Positions 46,287 to 57,641 are shown, numbered from the stretch's first letter. The stretch is DNA of 64,000 nucleotides from Trinickia fusca (GCF_003628145.1 NZ_RBZV01000001.1:963558-1027557); one strand, 5' to 3'. Made by a program: numbers and translations. Notes: generated from the sequence alone by a model not told the origin.

Positions 46287-48590
46287 TTAGAACGCCGTGC
46301 CGATCTGGAACTGGAACTTCTGGTACTGGTCGCCAGTGTGCTTCTGGAGCGGGAAGCCCAAGCTCAGCTTGAGCGGCCCGATCGGCGAAATCCAGGCAAG
46401 ACCCATACCATAGCCGTAACGCAGGCCGTTCGCGCCCGTGCTGTTGCCCACGTTGCCCCAGACGTTACCGCCGTCGAAGAACGTGAACACGCGCAACGTC
46501 CGGTCATAGCCGGTACCGGGCAGCGGGAACGTCAGCTCGATGTTGCCGACCACCATCTTCGAGCCGCCGATCGGGTCGTTCGTCGTGGCATCGCGCGGGC
46601 CCAGGGAGCTCGGCTCGTAGCCGCGCACCGACCCGATACCGCCGGCGAAGTAGTTCTTGAAGATCGGGTATGGCTTGTTGCCCACACCGTTGCCGTAGCC
46701 GCCCTGGAAATTCATGCCGAGCACGAAGCCGCGCGCGAACGAATAGTAGTACTGCGCCTGCAAGTCGGCCTTGTAGTACTGCGTGGCGCCGGCCGGCGTG
46801 CCGTACTCGGCATTGGCCTGCGTGTAGTAGCCGCGGCTCGGCACGAGCGCGCTGTCACGCGAGTCGCGCGACCAGCCGATCGTCAGCGGCACGTTGTTCG
46901 ACACGCGGCCGAAGCTGCTCACGTAATCCTTGTAGCTCTGCGGCGTCGACGAATCGACGTCCAGACGGTTCTGCTCAAAGCCCGCGCCGAAGTAGACCGT
47001 GTCCACTTCCGAGAACGGGATGCCGAACTTCAGGTCGCCGCCCGCCGTGATGATGCGGAAGCTCGAGTTGGTCGAGTAGTACAGCGGCTGCGTCGTCCGG
47101 TAATAGACGTCGGTGATGCGCTTGATGCCGTCGACCGTGAAATACGGGTTGATCTGCGTGACCGTCAGCGTGCGATAGCTTCGTGCGGTGTTGACGTTTA
47201 CGGAAAGGCTCGTACCCGAGCCGAACACGTTGTCTTGCGACACGCCGGCCGACAGCACGACCTTGTCGGTCGAGGAGAAACCCGCACCCAGCGTGATCGC
47301 GCCGGTCGGCTTCTCGGCGACCTTGACGTCGACGTCGACCTGGTCGGCCGTGCCTTCGACGGGCACCGTCGTCACGTCGACATCGGTGAAGTAGCCAAGA
47401 CGGTTGATACGGTCCTTCGACAGCGCGAGGCGGCTCGAGTCGAACCACGAGCTCTCGAGCTGACGCATTTCGCGGCGCACGACTTCATCGCGCGTGCGCG
47501 TGTTGCCGACGATGTTGATGCGGCGCACATAGACGCGGCGGCTCGGCTCGACCTGCAGCGTCAGCGCGACCTTGTGGTGCGCCTGATCGATTTCGGGCTG
47601 CGCATTGACGGTCGCGAACGCGTAGCCGTATTCGCCGAGCTTGTCGACGATCGCTTTCGTCGTCGCCTGCAGCTTCTCGGCCGAGAAGCGGTCGCCGGCC
47701 TTGATCTTGACGAGCTTTTGGAGCTCCGGGCCGCGATCGAGCAGATTGCCCGCGAGCTTGATGCCCGAGATCGTGTACGGCTCGCCCTCATGCACCGTCA
47801 GCGTCAGGTACATGTCCTTCTTGTCCGGCGAGATCGACACCTGCGTCGACTCGATGTTGAACTCGAGATAGCCGCGATTCAGATAGTAGGAACGGACGTT
47901 CTCGAGGTCGGTCGTCAGCTTGTCCTTCGAGTACAGATCGTTCTTCGTGTACCACGAGAACCAGTTCGGCGTGGACAGCTGCATCTCGTCGCGCAGCGTG
48001 CTCGTGCTGAACGCCTTGTTGCCGATGAAGTTGACCTGGCGGATCTTCGCGCTCGGGCCTTCGTTCACCGTGAACAGGATCGACACGCGGCTTTGATCGA
48101 CCGGCGTGACGGTCGTCGTCACCTCGGCGGCGTAAAAGCCGCGCGTCAGATATTGGCGCTTGAGTTCCTGTTCGGCGCGATCGACGAGCGATTTGTCGAG
48201 CGGGCGGCCTTGCGACAGGTTCACGCCCTTGAGCGCCTTGTTCAGCGCGTCCTTCTCGAACTCGTGAAGGCCGGAGTAGTCGATCGACGCGATGACGGGG
48301 CGCTCGGCCACCGTCACGATCACGACGTCGCCTTCGGTGGCGATGCGCACGTCGCTGAACAGACCCGTGTCATACAGCGCGCGGATCGCCTCGGACGCCT
48401 TGTCGTCCGTAAACGCATCGCCTCGTTTGATCGGCAGGTAGGCGAACACCGTACCCGGTTCGATCCGCTGCAAACCTTCGATCCGGATGTCTTTCACCAC
48501 GAACGGCGTCGCCGCATGAGCCACCAGGCCCTGCGCGGCCAGCGCCGCGACCGCCACAGTCTTTGGAACAAAGCGATGAGGTTTGAACAA
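46287..48590 (-). CDS. bamA: Outer membrane protein assembly factor BamA
   Basis: A 767-aa outer-membrane insertase. A signal peptide ends at LVAHA (about 26). Five POTRA domains cover about 27-420: FVVKDIRIEGLQRIEPGTVF opens the first, with repeats such as SKIRQVNFIGNKAF-like and RRVYVRRINIVGNTRTRDEV. The 16-strand barrel follows and contains the conserved VRGYEPSSLGPRD loop. It ends in phenylalanine (FQFQIGTAF), the expected C-terminal signal. It lies 73 bp after rseP. Confidence 0.97.
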   Translation of the reverse strand: MFKPHRFVPKTVAVAALAAQGLVAHAATPFVVKDIRIEGLQRIEPGTVFAYLPIKRGDAFTDDKASEAIRALYDTGLFSDVRIATEGDVVIVTVAERPVIASIDYSGLHEFEKDALNKALKGVNLSQGRPLDKSLVDRAEQELKRQYLTRGFYAAEVTTTVTPVDQSRVSILFTVNEGPSAKIRQVNFIGNKAFSTSTLRDEMQLSTPNWFSWYTKNDLYSKDKLTTDLENVRSYYLNRGYLEFNIESTQVSISPDKKDMYLTLTVHEGEPYTISGIKLAGNLLDRGPELQKLVKIKAGDRFSAEKLQATTKAIVDKLGEYGYAFATVNAQPEIDQAHHKVALTLQVEPSRRVYVRRINIVGNTRTRDEVVRREMRQLESSWFDSSRLALSKDRINRLGYFTDVDVTTVPVEGTADQVDVDVKVAEKPTGAITLGAGFSSTDKVVLSAGVSQDNVFGSGTSLSVNVNTARSYRTLTVTQINPYFTVDGIKRITDVYYRTTQPLYYSTNSSFRIITAGGDLKFGIPFSEVDTVYFGAGFEQNRLDVDSSTPQSYKDYVSSFGRVSNNVPLTIGWSRDSRDSALVPSRGYYTQANAEYGTPAGATQYYKADLQAQYYYSFARGFVLGMNFQGGYGNGVGNKPYPIFKNYFAGGIGSVRGYEPSSLGPRDATTNDPIGGSKMVVGNIELTFPLPGTGYDRTLRVFTFFDGGNVWGNVGNSTGANGLRYGYGMGLAWISPIGPLKLSLGFPLQKHTGDQYQKFQFQIGTAF

Positions 48591-48663
48591 CGTGCTTCCC
48601 CAGTGTTTTTAGCTACACTTTGCCGCGGTGGCTGCCGAAACGCGCGAGCCGCCGGAGACAACT

Positions 48664-50031
48664 TTAGAAATGGATTAAACGGGCCAGGTCGTTGAAGAGT
48701 GCGATCGCCGACAAGATGACGATACAAACGAGGCCGGCCCTTTGCAGAACAAGTTGCCAGCGCTCCGACACAGCTTTGCCAGTTGCGGCTTCAACCAAAT
48801 AATATAACAGATGCCCCCCGTCCAATACCGGAATCGGCAATAAGTTCAGCACGCCGAGGCTGATGCTGACGAGCGCGAGGAAGGACAGGAAAGGCGCGAG
48901 ACCGAGCCGCGCGCTCTTGCCGGCGTAGTCGGCGATCGTCACGGGCCCGGACAGATTTTTCAGCGATGCCTGGCCCGTCACCATGCGGCCGAACATGCGC
49001 AGCGAATAGATGGCGATGTCCCACGTGCGATGTGCGCCGCGCGCGACGCTCTCGAGCGGCCCGTAGCGCACGTCGACGGTCGGCACTTGCGTGGACAGGG
49101 CCGCACCAATGCGGCCCACGTTGGCGTCCGTTGCGGTGTCGTGCTGCGCATCGGGCACGACGTCGAGTTCGACGCGCTGGCCGTTGCGCTCGACCTCGAG
49201 CGCGATGGCGCGTCCCGGATGCGCCTTCACATAAGCGATGAAACCGTCGGCGCCGTCGATGCGCGTGCCGTCCACCGCACGCAGCGTATCGCCGGCGGCC
49301 AGCCCGGCCCGCTGCGCCGCACTGCCCGGCTCGAGCGCGACCACCGACAGCGTGCCGCCCTCGCCGAAGCCGAGCTTCGATACCAAATCGTCGTCGACCG
49401 AGCGATCAGGCAAATCATGGAGATCGAGGCGGAAATCGTAGGTGCCACGGCCGTCGTGCGCGCGCAGCATGATGCGCCGATGATCGAACGCCGCATCGAG
49501 CAGCTTCCAGCGCAAGTCCGACCAGGACCGCACCGCTTCGAGATTGCCGCCGCGCTCATCGCCGATGGCGACGACGGTTTCGCCGCCATCGAAGCCCGCA
49601 CGGGCGGCGAGACTCCCCGCTGGCGGCGTCGCGAGCCGCGCGACCGGCTCGGTCACGCCCGTGGCGAAAATTGCCGCAAACAGCACGATCGCCAGCACGA
49701 AATTTGCCAGTGGCCCGGCCAGCACGATCGCGATGCGCTTGGCGACCGACTGGCGATTGAATGCAAAAGGCAAATCCTCGCGCGCGATACCGGGGCCCGG
49801 ATCGCGCTCATCGAGCATCTTGACGTAGCCGCCTAGCGGCAGTGTCGAGATCGTCCATTCGGTGCCGGTCTTCTTCCCGACCCAGCGCACGAGCGGACGA
49901 CCGAAGCCGATCGAAAAGCGCAGCACCTTGACGCCACACAGCCGTGCCACGCCGTAGTGCCCGTATTCGTGCACGACGACCAATACGCCGATCGCGACGA
50001 CGAATGCGACGATTTCGATCAGCAGGTCCAT
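48664..50031 (-). CDS. rseP: Site-2 intramembrane metalloprotease RseP
   Basis: A 455-aa inner-membrane zinc protease that cleaves anti-sigma-E factor and signal peptide remnants. The start MDLLIEIVAFVVAIGVLVVV is at 50031. The zinc motif HEYGH lies at about 22-26 and the second metal site is NLLPIPVLDGGHL near 400. PDZ-type regions lie in the periplasmic part (LEPGSAAQRAGLAAGDTLRA). It lies 7 bp after dxr. Confidence 0.95.
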   Translation of the reverse strand: MDLLIEIVAFVVAIGVLVVVHEYGHYGVARLCGVKVLRFSIGFGRPLVRWVGKKTGTEWTISTLPLGGYVKMLDERDPGPGIAREDLPFAFNRQSVAKRIAIVLAGPLANFVLAIVLFAAIFATGVTEPVARLATPPAGSLAARAGFDGGETVVAIGDERGGNLEAVRSWSDLRWKLLDAAFDHRRIMLRAHDGRGTYDFRLDLHDLPDRSVDDDLVSKLGFGEGGTLSVVALEPGSAAQRAGLAAGDTLRAVDGTRIDGADGFIAYVKAHPGRAIALEVERNGQRVELDVVPDAQHDTATDANVGRIGAALSTQVPTVDVRYGPLESVARGAHRTWDIAIYSLRMFGRMVTGQASLKNLSGPVTIADYAGKSARLGLAPFLSFLALVSISLGVLNLLPIPVLDGGHLLYYLVEAATGKAVSERWQLVLQRAGLVCIVILSAIALFNDLARLIHF

Positions 50032-50038
50032 CGACGTC

Positions 50039-51262
50039 TCACTGTACGGCGCGATCGAGCTGGCCCGTGCCATTGGCCACGTGCGGTGCCCGGGCGTGCG
50101 CGGCAATGTAGTCGTGCGCAGCACGGCGCGCGGCGGCATCGGCCTCGAGCACGTCGTCGAGCCCGCTCGGACGGCGGTTCGGCAACGCATTCAGTACCGC
50201 ATCGACCGTCTGCGCGATGTCCATGAAGCCGATGCGGCGCGCCAGGAAGGCGTCCACGGCTACTTCGTTGGCCGCGTTCAGCGCCGCGCTGGCGATACCG
50301 CCTGCGGCCAGTGCCTGCATGGCGAGCGCGAGGCACGGGAAGCGCGCGTAGTCAGGCTTTTCGAAGCTCAACTGGGCGATGTCGGCCAGATCGAGTTGCG
50401 CCACCCCCGACTCGACGCGATCGGGAAACGCGAGCGCGTGCGCGATCGGCGTGCGCATGTCGGGGTTGCCGAGCTGCGCGAGTACCGAGCCGTCGGCATA
50501 GGAAACCAGCGAATGGATCACGCTTTGCGGATGGATCAGCACCTCGATGCGCTCGCCGGGCAGGCTGAACAACCAGTGGGCTTCGATGACTTCGAGCCCC
50601 TTGTTCATCATCGTGGCCGAGTCGACCGAGATCTTGCGCCCCATCACCCAATTCGGATGCTTGCAGGCTTCGTCGGGCGTCACGTTGACGAGCGTGGCCG
50701 GCTCACGGGTGCGGAACGGACCGCCCGAGGCCGTCAGGATGATCTTCGTCACCCCGCCATGCAGCGCCTCTTCGCGCGGCAGGCATTGGAAGATGGCGTT
50801 GTGCTCGCTGTCGACGGGCAGCAGCGTCGCGCCGTGATCGCGCGCGGCGTCCATGAAGATCGCGCCCGACATCACGAGCGCTTCCTTGTTCGCGAGCAGA
50901 ATGCGCTTGCCCGCCATGGCGGCGGCAAGTGTCGGCGCGAGGCCCGCTGCGCCGACGATCGCGGCGACCACGGTATCGCATTGCGCGCTCTTGGCCACCT
51001 CGACGAGCGCCTGCGGCCCATAGGCGACTTGTGTCGCGCAGCCCGCGGCACGCAGCTGCGTTTCGACGCGGGCCGCCGTGTCGGCATCGCCGACCACCGC
51101 CACCTCGGGCTGGAAGCGCAGACATTGCGCGACGAGCTTCTCGCCGTTGCGGTGCGCCGTCAGCGCGTAGACCGCAAAGCGGTCGGGATGGCGCGCGACG
51201 ACGTCGAGCGTGCTCTCGCCGATCGAGCCGGTCGAGCCGAGCAGAGTCAAATGTTTTTTCAT
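50039..51262 (-). CDS. dxr: 1-deoxy-D-xylulose 5-phosphate reductoisomerase
   Basis: A 407-aa NADPH enzyme of the MEP isoprenoid pathway. The start [22 protein letters not shown] at 51262 gives the N-terminal nucleotide fold. The metal and substrate site is visible in [16 protein letters not shown] and [11 protein letters not shown], with [26 protein letters not shown] following. The C-terminus runs slightly longer than the usual 398 residues. It is coupled with cdsA (10 bp) and rseP (7 bp). Confidence 0.96.
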   Translation of the reverse strand: MKKHLTLLGSTGSIGESTLDVVARHPDRFAVYALTAHRNGEKLVAQCLRFQPEVAVVGDADTAARVETQLRAAGCATQVAYGPQALVEVAKSAQCDTVVAAIVGAAGLAPTLAAAMAGKRILLANKEALVMSGAIFMDAARDHGATLLPVDSEHNAIFQCLPREEALHGGVTKIILTASGGPFRTREPATLVNVTPDEACKHPNWVMGRKISVDSATMMNKGLEVIEAHWLFSLPGERIEVLIHPQSVIHSLVSYADGSVLAQLGNPDMRTPIAHALAFPDRVESGVAQLDLADIAQLSFEKPDYARFPCLALAMQALAAGGIASAALNAANEVAVDAFLARRIGFMDIAQTVDAVLNALPNRRPSGLDDVLEADAAARRAAHDYIAAHARAPHVANGTGQLDRAVQ

Positions 51263-51272
51263 ATCGCTTTCT

Positions 51273-52094
51273 CTAGCCGATGAGCAGCATCGCGAGCGGC
51301 AGCACCGGCAACAATGCGTCGATGCGGTCGAGTACACCACCGTGTCCCGGCAACAGGCCGCTCGAATCCTTCACGCCGGCCTGACGTTTGAGCATCGATT
51401 CGAACAAATCGCCGACGATGCTGAATGCGACTAGCACCGTCAGTACGACGAACGCGCGCAACCAGCCGACCTTCGTGCCGAGCGTTGAAAACAGCGTGGG
51501 CTCGAACAGGTGCGCGGCAATTGCCACGCTGGCGATCACGAGCACGGCCAGCCAGCCGCCGACCGCCCCTTCCCAGGTCTTGCCGGGGCTGATGGCCGGC
51601 GCGAGCTTATGCTTGCCGAACGCCTTGCCCGCAAAGTATGCGCCGATGTCGGCAAGCCAGACCACCAGCAATACGGACAACACAAACGATACGCCCAGCG
51701 TGCGCGCGACGACGAGCGCATGCCAGCACGCGACGAACGCGACCAGGCCGGCGACCGACAAGAACAGCCGCCACGCCCCCTGCGAGAGCACCGGCTTGCG
51801 TAGGAGAACGAACGGGCCGACGAGCACCCAGAACACGGCCGCGGCTTCGAGCAACGGACGCACGGCGCGCCATCCCGTGCCGAGCCGCAGGCTCGCGCCG
51901 AGCGCGAGCGCGGCGAGCACCGCATAGGCCACGGCCCCCACGCCCTCGAATTTGAGCAAGCGCGCCCATTCCCAGGCCGCCAGCACGACAACCAGCGCAA
52001 TCAGTGCGCCAAAAGCACTCACGGGCGCGAACAGCGTCACCGGCAGCAAGACCGCCAGGAGCACCACCGCCGTGACGACACGGGTTTTCAGCAT
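51273..52094 (-). CDS. cdsA: Phosphatidate cytidylyltransferase
   Basis: A 273-aa integral membrane enzyme making CDP-diacylglycerol, with about eight hydrophobic segments. The family signature is near the C-terminus: [19 protein letters not shown] then [19 protein letters not shown]. It overlaps the uppS stop by 7 bp, the usual neighbour pair. Confidence 0.95.
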   Translation of the reverse strand: MLKTRVVTAVVLLAVLLPVTLFAPVSAFGALIALVVVLAAWEWARLLKFEGVGAVAYAVLAALALGASLRLGTGWRAVRPLLEAAAVFWVLVGPFVLLRKPVLSQGAWRLFLSVAGLVAFVACWHALVVARTLGVSFVLSVLLVVWLADIGAYFAGKAFGKHKLAPAISPGKTWEGAVGGWLAVLVIASVAIAAHLFEPTLFSTLGTKVGWLRAFVVLTVLVAFSIVGDLFESMLKRQAGVKDSSGLLPGHGGVLDRIDALLPVLPLAMLLIG

Positions 52095-52870
52095 GGAAGG
52101 GAATCGACGTCCTGCGACTGCGGTTCGAGCTGCGCGCTCGTGCGGCCGAAGCGGCGCTCGCGGCGCCCATAGGAGGCGATGGCGTCGGCCAGCGACTGCG
52201 CATCGAAGTCGGGCCAGAACGTTTCAGTAAAATAGAATTCGGTATACGCGAGTTGCCACAGCAGGAAGTTGCTGATGCGCGTATCACCGCCAGTGCGGAT
52301 GAACAGGTCGGGCTCGGGTGCGTAGGACAGCGCCAGGTGCTCGGCAAACGCCTGTTCGTCGATCGCGCCCACTTGTCCGTCGCGCGCGGCCTGCTCGGCA
52401 AGCTTGCGCGCAGCCTGGAGGATGTCCCACCGGCCGCCGTAGTTCGCGGCGATCGTCAACGTAAGACGCGTGTTGCGTGCGGTCTTGGCCTCGGCGCGGC
52501 GGATCAGGTCCTGAATACGCGCATCGAATTGCGACAGATCGCCGACCACGCGCAAGCGGATGCCGTTCGCGTGCAACTTGCCGACTTCGCGCTCGAGCGC
52601 CGTCACGAACAGGCGCATCAGGAACGAAACCTCTTCCATGGGCCGGCGCCAGTTTTCGGAGCTGAACGCGAACAGCGTCAGATATTCGACGCCCGTGCGC
52701 GCGCACGCCTCGACGACGGCACGCACGGCATCGACCCCGCGCGTGTGTCCCGCCACGCGAGGCAAGCGGCGCTGCGTCGCCCAACGGCCATTGCCGTCCA
52801 TGACGATCGCGATGTGCCGCGGGACTGCTGCGACATCAGGTACGCGAACAGTAGAGCTGGAATAAGTCAT
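52088..52870 (-). CDS. uppS: Undecaprenyl diphosphate synthase
   Basis: A 260-aa cis-prenyltransferase making the C55 lipid carrier for peptidoglycan and LPS. The start [17 protein letters not shown] is at 52870. The catalytic Asp sits in [19 protein letters not shown] (near 24), with [14 protein letters not shown] and [22 protein letters not shown] following. A C-terminal tail ([18 protein letters not shown]) extends past the fold. The gap to frr is 64 bp. Confidence 0.95.
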   Translation of the reverse strand: MTYSSSTVRVPDVAAVPRHIAIVMDGNGRWATQRRLPRVAGHTRGVDAVRAVVEACARTGVEYLTLFAFSSENWRRPMEEVSFLMRLFVTALEREVGKLHANGIRLRVVGDLSQFDARIQDLIRRAEAKTARNTRLTLTIAANYGGRWDILQAARKLAEQAARDGQVGAIDEQAFAEHLALSYAPEPDLFIRTGGDTRISNFLLWQLAYTEFYFTETFWPDFDAQSLADAIASYGRRERRFGRTSAQLEPQSQDVDSLPC

Positions 52871-52934
52871 GGCCGCGGGGACTGTAACTGCAGGAAAGAA
52901 GTCAGACAAAAGAGCAAATCGGGTCCGAGCAGGC

Positions 52935-53495
52935 TCAGACCGTCATGATCTCGGCTTCTTTCGATTGGACGAGCTTGTCGATCTCGGCAACGAACTTGTC
53001 CGTGAGCTTTTGCACATCATCGGAGCCACGGCGCTCGTCGTCTTCGGAGATGTCCTTCTCCTTCACGAGTTTCTTCAATTGCTCGTTCGCATCGCGACGC
53101 AGGTTGCGCACGGCCACCTTCGCCGTTTCGCCTTCGCTCTTGACGACCTTCGTGAGCTCGCGACGGCGCTCTTCCGTCAGTGCCGGCATCGGCACACGGA
53201 TCTGATCGCCTTGCGTAGCCGGATTCAGGCCCAGATCCGACTCGCGGATCGCCTTCTCGACGACGGCGACCATATTCTTTTCCCACGGTTGCACGCCGAT
53301 CGTACGCGCATCGATGAGCGTCAGGTTGGCAACCTGCGAGATGGGCACGGCCGAGCCGTAGTAGTCGACCTGGATGTGATCGAGCAATCCGGTGTGCGCG
53401 CGGCCCGTGCGGATTTTTGCGAGATCGTTCTTGAACGCGTCGATCGAGCGTTGCATTTTCTGCTCGGCGCCCTTTTTGACGTCTGCCACACTCAT
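52935..53495 (-). CDS. frr: Ribosome recycling factor
   Basis: A 186-aa protein that splits post-termination ribosomes with EF-G. It shows the typical three-helix bundle and beta hinge: [22 protein letters not shown] at the N-terminus, [21 protein letters not shown], then [20 protein letters not shown]. It has full length. It lies between pyrH (95 bp upstream) and uppS, the conserved order. Confidence 0.97.
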   Translation of the reverse strand: MSVADVKKGAEQKMQRSIDAFKNDLAKIRTGRAHTGLLDHIQVDYYGSAVPISQVANLTLIDARTIGVQPWEKNMVAVVEKAIRESDLGLNPATQGDQIRVPMPALTEERRRELTKVVKSEGETAKVAVRNLRRDANEQLKKLVKEKDISEDDERRGSDDVQKLTDKFVAEIDKLVQSKEAEIMTV

Positions 53496-53590
53496 TTAAA
53501 CCTCCGAACCTTCATGACAGTGTGCCGATCCCACTCCGCGCGGCGCCTAGCCCGCCGCGCGGCGCGCGGAATCGCGCGTCCTGCGAGAGT

Positions 53591-54304
53591 TTACACGTGG
53601 ACGAGCGTACCCTCGTCCTCACCTTGCACGATGCGCTTGAGCGCGCCCGGCTTGACGATCGAGAACACCCGAATCGGCAGCTTCTGGTCACGGCACAGCG
53701 CAAAAGCCGTGGCGTCCATCACCTGCAGATTGCGGCCGATCGCTTCGTCGAAACTGATCGTCGAATAACGCGTCGCTGCGGGATCCTTGTTCGGATCCGC
53801 GGAGTATACGCCGTCGACCTTCGTGGCCTTCAACACGACTTCCGCGCCGATTTCCGAGCCGCGCAGCGCAGCGGCCGTATCGGTCGTGAAGAACGGGTTA
53901 CCCGTGCCGGCCGCGAAGATCACGACCTTGCCTTCCTCGAGCTGACGGATTGCGCGCGGGCGGATGTACGGCTCCACGACCTGGTCCATGCGCAGCGCCG
54001 ACTGCACGCGCGCCTCGATACCGGCATGGCGCATCGCGTCTTGCAGTGCCAGCGCGTTCATCATCGTCGCCAGCATGCCCATGTAGTCGGCCGTCGCGCG
54101 ATCCATGCCAGCCGCGCCGCCAGCCACGCCGCGAAAAATGTTGCCGCCGCCGATCACGACTGCGAGCTGCGTGCCGAGCCTGACGACCTCGGCGATATCG
54201 GCCACCATCCTTTCGATCGTCGCGCGGTTGATGCCGAAAGCATCCTCGCCCATCAAAGCTTCGCCGGAGAGTTTGAGAAGAATGCGTTTATAGGCAGTGG
54301 GCAT
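53591..54304 (-). CDS. pyrH: UMP kinase
   Basis: A 237-aa amino-acid-kinase-fold enzyme phosphorylating UMP. The start [19 protein letters not shown] at 54304 replaces a longer frame. It contains [32 protein letters not shown] and [20 protein letters not shown], which bind the nucleotides. It has full hexameric family length. The 237-bp gap to tsf shows no gene. Confidence 0.96.
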   Translation of the reverse strand: MPTAYKRILLKLSGEALMGEDAFGINRATIERMVADIAEVVRLGTQLAVVIGGGNIFRGVAGGAAGMDRATADYMGMLATMMNALALQDAMRHAGIEARVQSALRMDQVVEPYIRPRAIRQLEEGKVVIFAAGTGNPFFTTDTAAALRGSEIGAEVVLKATKVDGVYSADPNKDPAATRYSTISFDEAIGRNLQVMDATAFALCRDQKLPIRVFSIVKPGALKRIVQGEDEGTLVHV

Positions 54305-54541
54305 AGCGGTATCCGATCGCACCGAATGAGATGACAACAACAATGTGGAACTGTAGGGGTGAAACCCAAGCCGGGGCAAGCGCCGATCACACGCACAAGA
54401 ATCGCCCGACGGACCCAATTGGCCGCTTGCCGGGCGAACGTTTGCGCGTGCTTGAACGGGTTAACCCTCAACCAGCGCGCGAAAGCGCCGGTTCGCGGCG
54501 GGCATCACCCGCCTGCCGCGACGTACGACTTGTTACAACCG

Positions 54542-55423
54542 TTACTGCTGCTTTGCAGCGGCAACTTGCGCCGCCACTTCGGCCGCGAAGTCGTCTTGAC
54601 GCTTCTCGATGCCTTCGCCGACCACGAACATCGTGAACTTCTGCACCGACGCGCCGGCTGCCTTCAGCATCTGCTCGATCGTCTGCTTGTCGTTCTTCAC
54701 GAACGGCTGGTTCAGCAGCGACACTTCCTTCAGGTACTTCTGGACGCTGCCGTCGACCATCTTCGCGACGATTTCGGCCGGCTTGCCCGATTCGGCCGCC
54801 TTTTGCTCGGCGATGCTGCGCTCCTTGGCGATCAGCTCGGCCGGCACGTCGTCAGCCGACAGCGAGACCGGCTTCATCGCGGCGACGTGCATTGCGACGT
54901 CCTTACCGACTTGTTCGTCGGCGCCCGTGTACTCGACGATCACGCCGATGCGCGTGCCGTGCAGGTACGCAGCAATCTTGTTAGCCGTCTCGAAACGCAC
55001 GAAGCGGCGGATCGAGAGGTTTTCGCCGATCTTGCCGACGAGCGCGAGGCGCACCGCGTCGACCGTCCCGCCATCCAGCGACAGCGCCGACAGCGCAGCC
55101 ACGTCGGCCGGGTTCTGCTTGACGACGAGCTCGGCCACTTGCTTGGCGAACCCGTTGAAATCGTCGTTCTTTGCGACGAAGTCGGTTTCGCAGTTCAGTT
55201 CGACGAGCGCGCCGGCGTTGCCGTCGATGAACGATGCGATGATGCCTTCGGCCGTCACACGCGACGCAGCCTTGCTGGCCTTGTTGCCGAGCTTCACGCG
55301 CAGCAGCTCTTCGGCGCGCGCCAGATCGCCGTCAGCTTCGGTCAGCGCCTTCTTGCATTCCATCATCGGCGCGTCGGTCTTCGCGCGCAGTTCTGCAACC
55401 ATGCTTGCGGTAATTGCCGCCAT
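54542..55423 (-). CDS. tsf: Elongation factor Ts
   Basis: A 293-aa nucleotide exchange factor for EF-Tu. The start is the second of two adjacent ATGs ([21 protein letters not shown] at 55423), six bases after GGAG. The UBA-like N-terminus is followed by the core with the [13 protein letters not shown] motif that inserts into EF-Tu, and ADVAAL. It follows rpsB across an intrinsic hairpin that probably sets the expression ratio. Confidence 0.97.
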   Translation of the reverse strand: MAAITASMVAELRAKTDAPMMECKKALTEADGDLARAEELLRVKLGNKASKAASRVTAEGIIASFIDGNAGALVELNCETDFVAKNDDFNGFAKQVAELVVKQNPADVAALSALSLDGGTVDAVRLALVGKIGENLSIRRFVRFETANKIAAYLHGTRIGVIVEYTGADEQVGKDVAMHVAAMKPVSLSADDVPAELIAKERSIAEQKAAESGKPAEIVAKMVDGSVQKYLKEVSLLNQPFVKNDKQTIEQMLKAAGASVQKFTMFVVGEGIEKRQDDFAAEVAAQVAAAKQQ

Positions 55424-55536
55424 CATTCGCTCCTTGAGTCTGTCTTTCATACGTCGCCCGCTTTCGATGCGAGCGACAGGTATTCGTTCGCGGCGCGCCA
55501 CCGACAGGCCGCACGCCGCGCAAGCGGCCGAAACTT

Positions 55537-55570
55537 AAAAAAAGGGGGCCTACGCAGAGCCCCCTTTTTT
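55537..55570 (-). terminator. Bidirectional hairpin between rpsB and tsf
   Basis: GGGGGC (55544-55549) and GCCCCC (55559-55564) around a 9-base loop are flanked by seven A on one side and six T on the other, so it can terminate in either direction. It lies 18 bp after the rpsB stop. As tsf is normally read through from rpsB, partial termination is likely. Confidence 0.8.
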
Positions 55571-55587
55571 GCCGGCCAAGGGTTGCG

Positions 55588-56340
55588 TTATTGCTCCCCG
55601 TTGACCTCGACGAACTCGTCGCCGTCGTTGCCGCGCACAGCTTGCACGACTTCATTGACTGCGTTCGCACGGCCTTCGAGGATCGCATCAGCCACGCCTT
55701 GCGCGTACAGCGCAACAGCCTTGCTCGCGTCGTCGTTACCCGGGATCACGTAATCCACACCTTCCGGCGAGTGGTTCGTATCGACCACGGCGATGACCGG
55801 CACGCCGAGCTTCTTCGCTTCGGTGACAGCAATCTTGTGGTAACCGACGTCGATGACGAAGATCGCGTCAGGAATGCCGCCCATGTCCTTCACGCCGCCG
55901 ATCGACTTTTGCAGCTTGGCGATTTCGCGTTCGAACAGCAGCGCTTCCTTCTTGCTCATGCGCTCGAGCTCACCTGCCTCGACTGCCGTTTCCATGTCCT
56001 TCAGGCGCTTGATCGATACCTTCAGCGTCTTGAAGTTCGTCAGCATGCCGCCGAGCCAGCGGGCGTTCACGTACGGCATGCCAGCGCGCTGCGCTTCGGC
56101 CGCGATCGTGTCGCGCGATTGACGCTTCGTGCCGACGAAGAGGATCGTGCCGCGGTTCGCTGCCAGTTGACGCGCGTACTTCAGCGCGTCGTTGTACATC
56201 GGCAGCGTCTTTTCGAGGTTGATGATGTGAATCTTGTTGCGATGGCCGAAGATGAACGGGGCCATCTTGGGGTTCCAGAAGCGCGTTTGGTGACCGAAGT
56301 GGACGCCGGCTTCCAGCATCTGACGCATGGTAACTGCCAT
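55588..56340 (-). CDS. rpsB: 30S ribosomal protein S2
   Basis: A 250-aa ribosomal protein. The start is [20 protein letters not shown], with [51 protein letters not shown] and a Glu-rich end. It has normal length. The strong promoter and leader of about 215 nt upstream fit autogenous control, known for rpsB in other bacteria. The rpsB-tsf pair is the standard arrangement. Confidence 0.98.
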   Translation of the reverse strand: MAVTMRQMLEAGVHFGHQTRFWNPKMAPFIFGHRNKIHIINLEKTLPMYNDALKYARQLAANRGTILFVGTKRQSRDTIAAEAQRAGMPYVNARWLGGMLTNFKTLKVSIKRLKDMETAVEAGELERMSKKEALLFEREIAKLQKSIGGVKDMGGIPDAIFVIDVGYHKIAVTEAKKLGVPVIAVVDTNHSPEGVDYVIPGNDDASKAVALYAQGVADAILEGRANAVNEVVQAVRGNDGDEFVEVNGEQ

Positions 56341-56561
56341 GAAATTCTCCGCGAGGGTTGGGTCTTAAGCCGGCTGCCGTACCCGCCGCGCCACGCCCGG
56401 GCCTTACCCTTGCGTCACGCGGCCGGCACCCTGGGTGCGCCGGCTTGCGAATCGGCGGCACCAACGGGCGCCGCCGCATCAAGTCGCCTTCTGCTTCTTT
56501 TCATTCGTTCCGCACAAAACGGAAACACAAAATGGAAATTGCCGAAGACGACTAGCCTGAA

Positions 56562-56591
56562 AGTATAGCATGCAGGCATCGCGCCCCTCAA
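56562..56591 (-). promoter_or_regulatory. rpsB promoter with extended -10
   Basis: On the minus strand TTGAGG (56586-56591) is followed after 18 bp by TATACT (56562-56567), preceded by TGC, an extended -10. Transcription would begin near 56555, giving a leader of about 215 nt before rpsB. The 382-bp gap to map (56341-56722) otherwise holds only this leader, which is GC-rich and foldable, and the short map leader. Confidence 0.75.
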
Positions 56592-56722
56592 GCCGGCCGT
56601 GCGATTGCCGCGCTTCGCGCCCCGCATCGGCTGCTTCGTCCCGGCGCGAGGCCCTGCAACGATCTGCCGGCGGGGGCATATGGTGCGATAATCGCGCCAT
56701 CCACGTTTCAGGCCCGCACCCA

Positions 56723-57529
56723 ATGGCTATCACGATCAAAAACGAATCCGACGTCGCGCAAATGCGCGTGGCATGCCGTCTCGCGAGCGAAGTCCTCGAT
56801 TACATCACGCCGTTCGTCCAGGCCGGCGTCACCACGGCCGAGCTCGACCGCCTCTGCCACAACTACATGCTCGACGTGCAGGGCACGGTCCCCGCGCCGC
56901 TCAACTATCAGCCGCCCGGCTATCCGCCGTATCCGAAGGCCACCTGCATTTCGGTCAACGACGTGATCTGTCACGGTATTCCGGGCGAGAAGGTGCTCAA
57001 GAACGGTGATGCGCTGAACATCGACATCACCGTCATCAAAGAGGGCTATTTCGGCGACACGAGCCGCATGTTCATCGTCGGCGAGGGCTCGATTCTCGTC
57101 AAACGGCTCGTCCAAACGACATACGAATGCATGTGGTTCGGCATCGAGCAGGTGCGCCCCGGCGCGCGGCTCGGTGACATCGGCCACGCGATCCAACGAC
57201 ATGCCGAAGCGCAAGGCTACAGCGTCGTGCGCGAATACTGCGGCCACGGCATCGGCACGGTTTTCCACGAAGATCCGCAGATTCTGCACTACGGGCGCCC
57301 CGGCACGGGCCTCGAGTTGCAGGCCGGCATGATCTTCACGATCGAGCCGATGATCAACGCGGGCCGTCGCGAGATCCGCACGATGCCCGATCAATGGACC
57401 GTGAAGACGCGCGATCGCAGCCTCTCGGCGCAGTGGGAACACACCGTGCTCGTCACCGATTCGGGCTTCGACGTGCTCACGCTATCGGCCGGCTCGCCGG
57501 CCCGGCCGACCCTGGCCACCGCCGCATAA
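56723..57529 (+). CDS. map: Methionine aminopeptidase type I
   Basis: A 268-aa metalloprotease removing initiator methionine. The start [21 protein letters not shown] is at 56723. Pita-bread-fold metal ligands are visible: Asp in [20 protein letters not shown], His in [19 protein letters not shown], Glu in [10 protein letters not shown] and Glu in QWEHTVLVT. It is divergent from rpsB and followed by a hairpin terminator and glnD. Confidence 0.96.
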   Translation: MAITIKNESDVAQMRVACRLASEVLDYITPFVQAGVTTAELDRLCHNYMLDVQGTVPAPLNYQPPGYPPYPKATCISVNDVICHGIPGEKVLKNGDALNIDITVIKEGYFGDTSRMFIVGEGSILVKRLVQTTYECMWFGIEQVRPGARLGDIGHAIQRHAEAQGYSVVREYCGHGIGTVFHEDPQILHYGRPGTGLELQAGMIFTIEPMINAGRREIRTMPDQWTVKTRDRSLSAQWEHTVLVTDSGFDVLTLSAGSPARPTLATAA

Positions 57530-57559
57530 GCGCGCAAGCGCACCGTCCGGCTCACCCGT

Positions 57560-57599
57560 CGTGACGGCGTGCGTTTGCGCGCCGTCACGATGTTGTTTT
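57560..57599 (+). terminator. Hairpin terminator after map
   Basis: CGTGACGGCG (57560-57569) pairs perfectly with CGCCGTCACG (57580-57589) around a 10-base loop, followed by the T-rich TGTTGTTTT. It lies 30 bp after the map stop. Its position also argues against a glnD start upstream of 57600. Confidence 0.65.
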
Positions 57600-57641
57600 G
57601 ATCGTCCTGTTCCGACACTGTCTCCGACCGTCGCCACGCCT

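Noticed and set aside
46338-48695. A 785-codon plus-strand frame antisense to bamA
   Set aside because: The composition is an antisense mirror (Arg/Val/Asp/His-rich), with no recognisable domain. The minus strand encodes a complete BamA.
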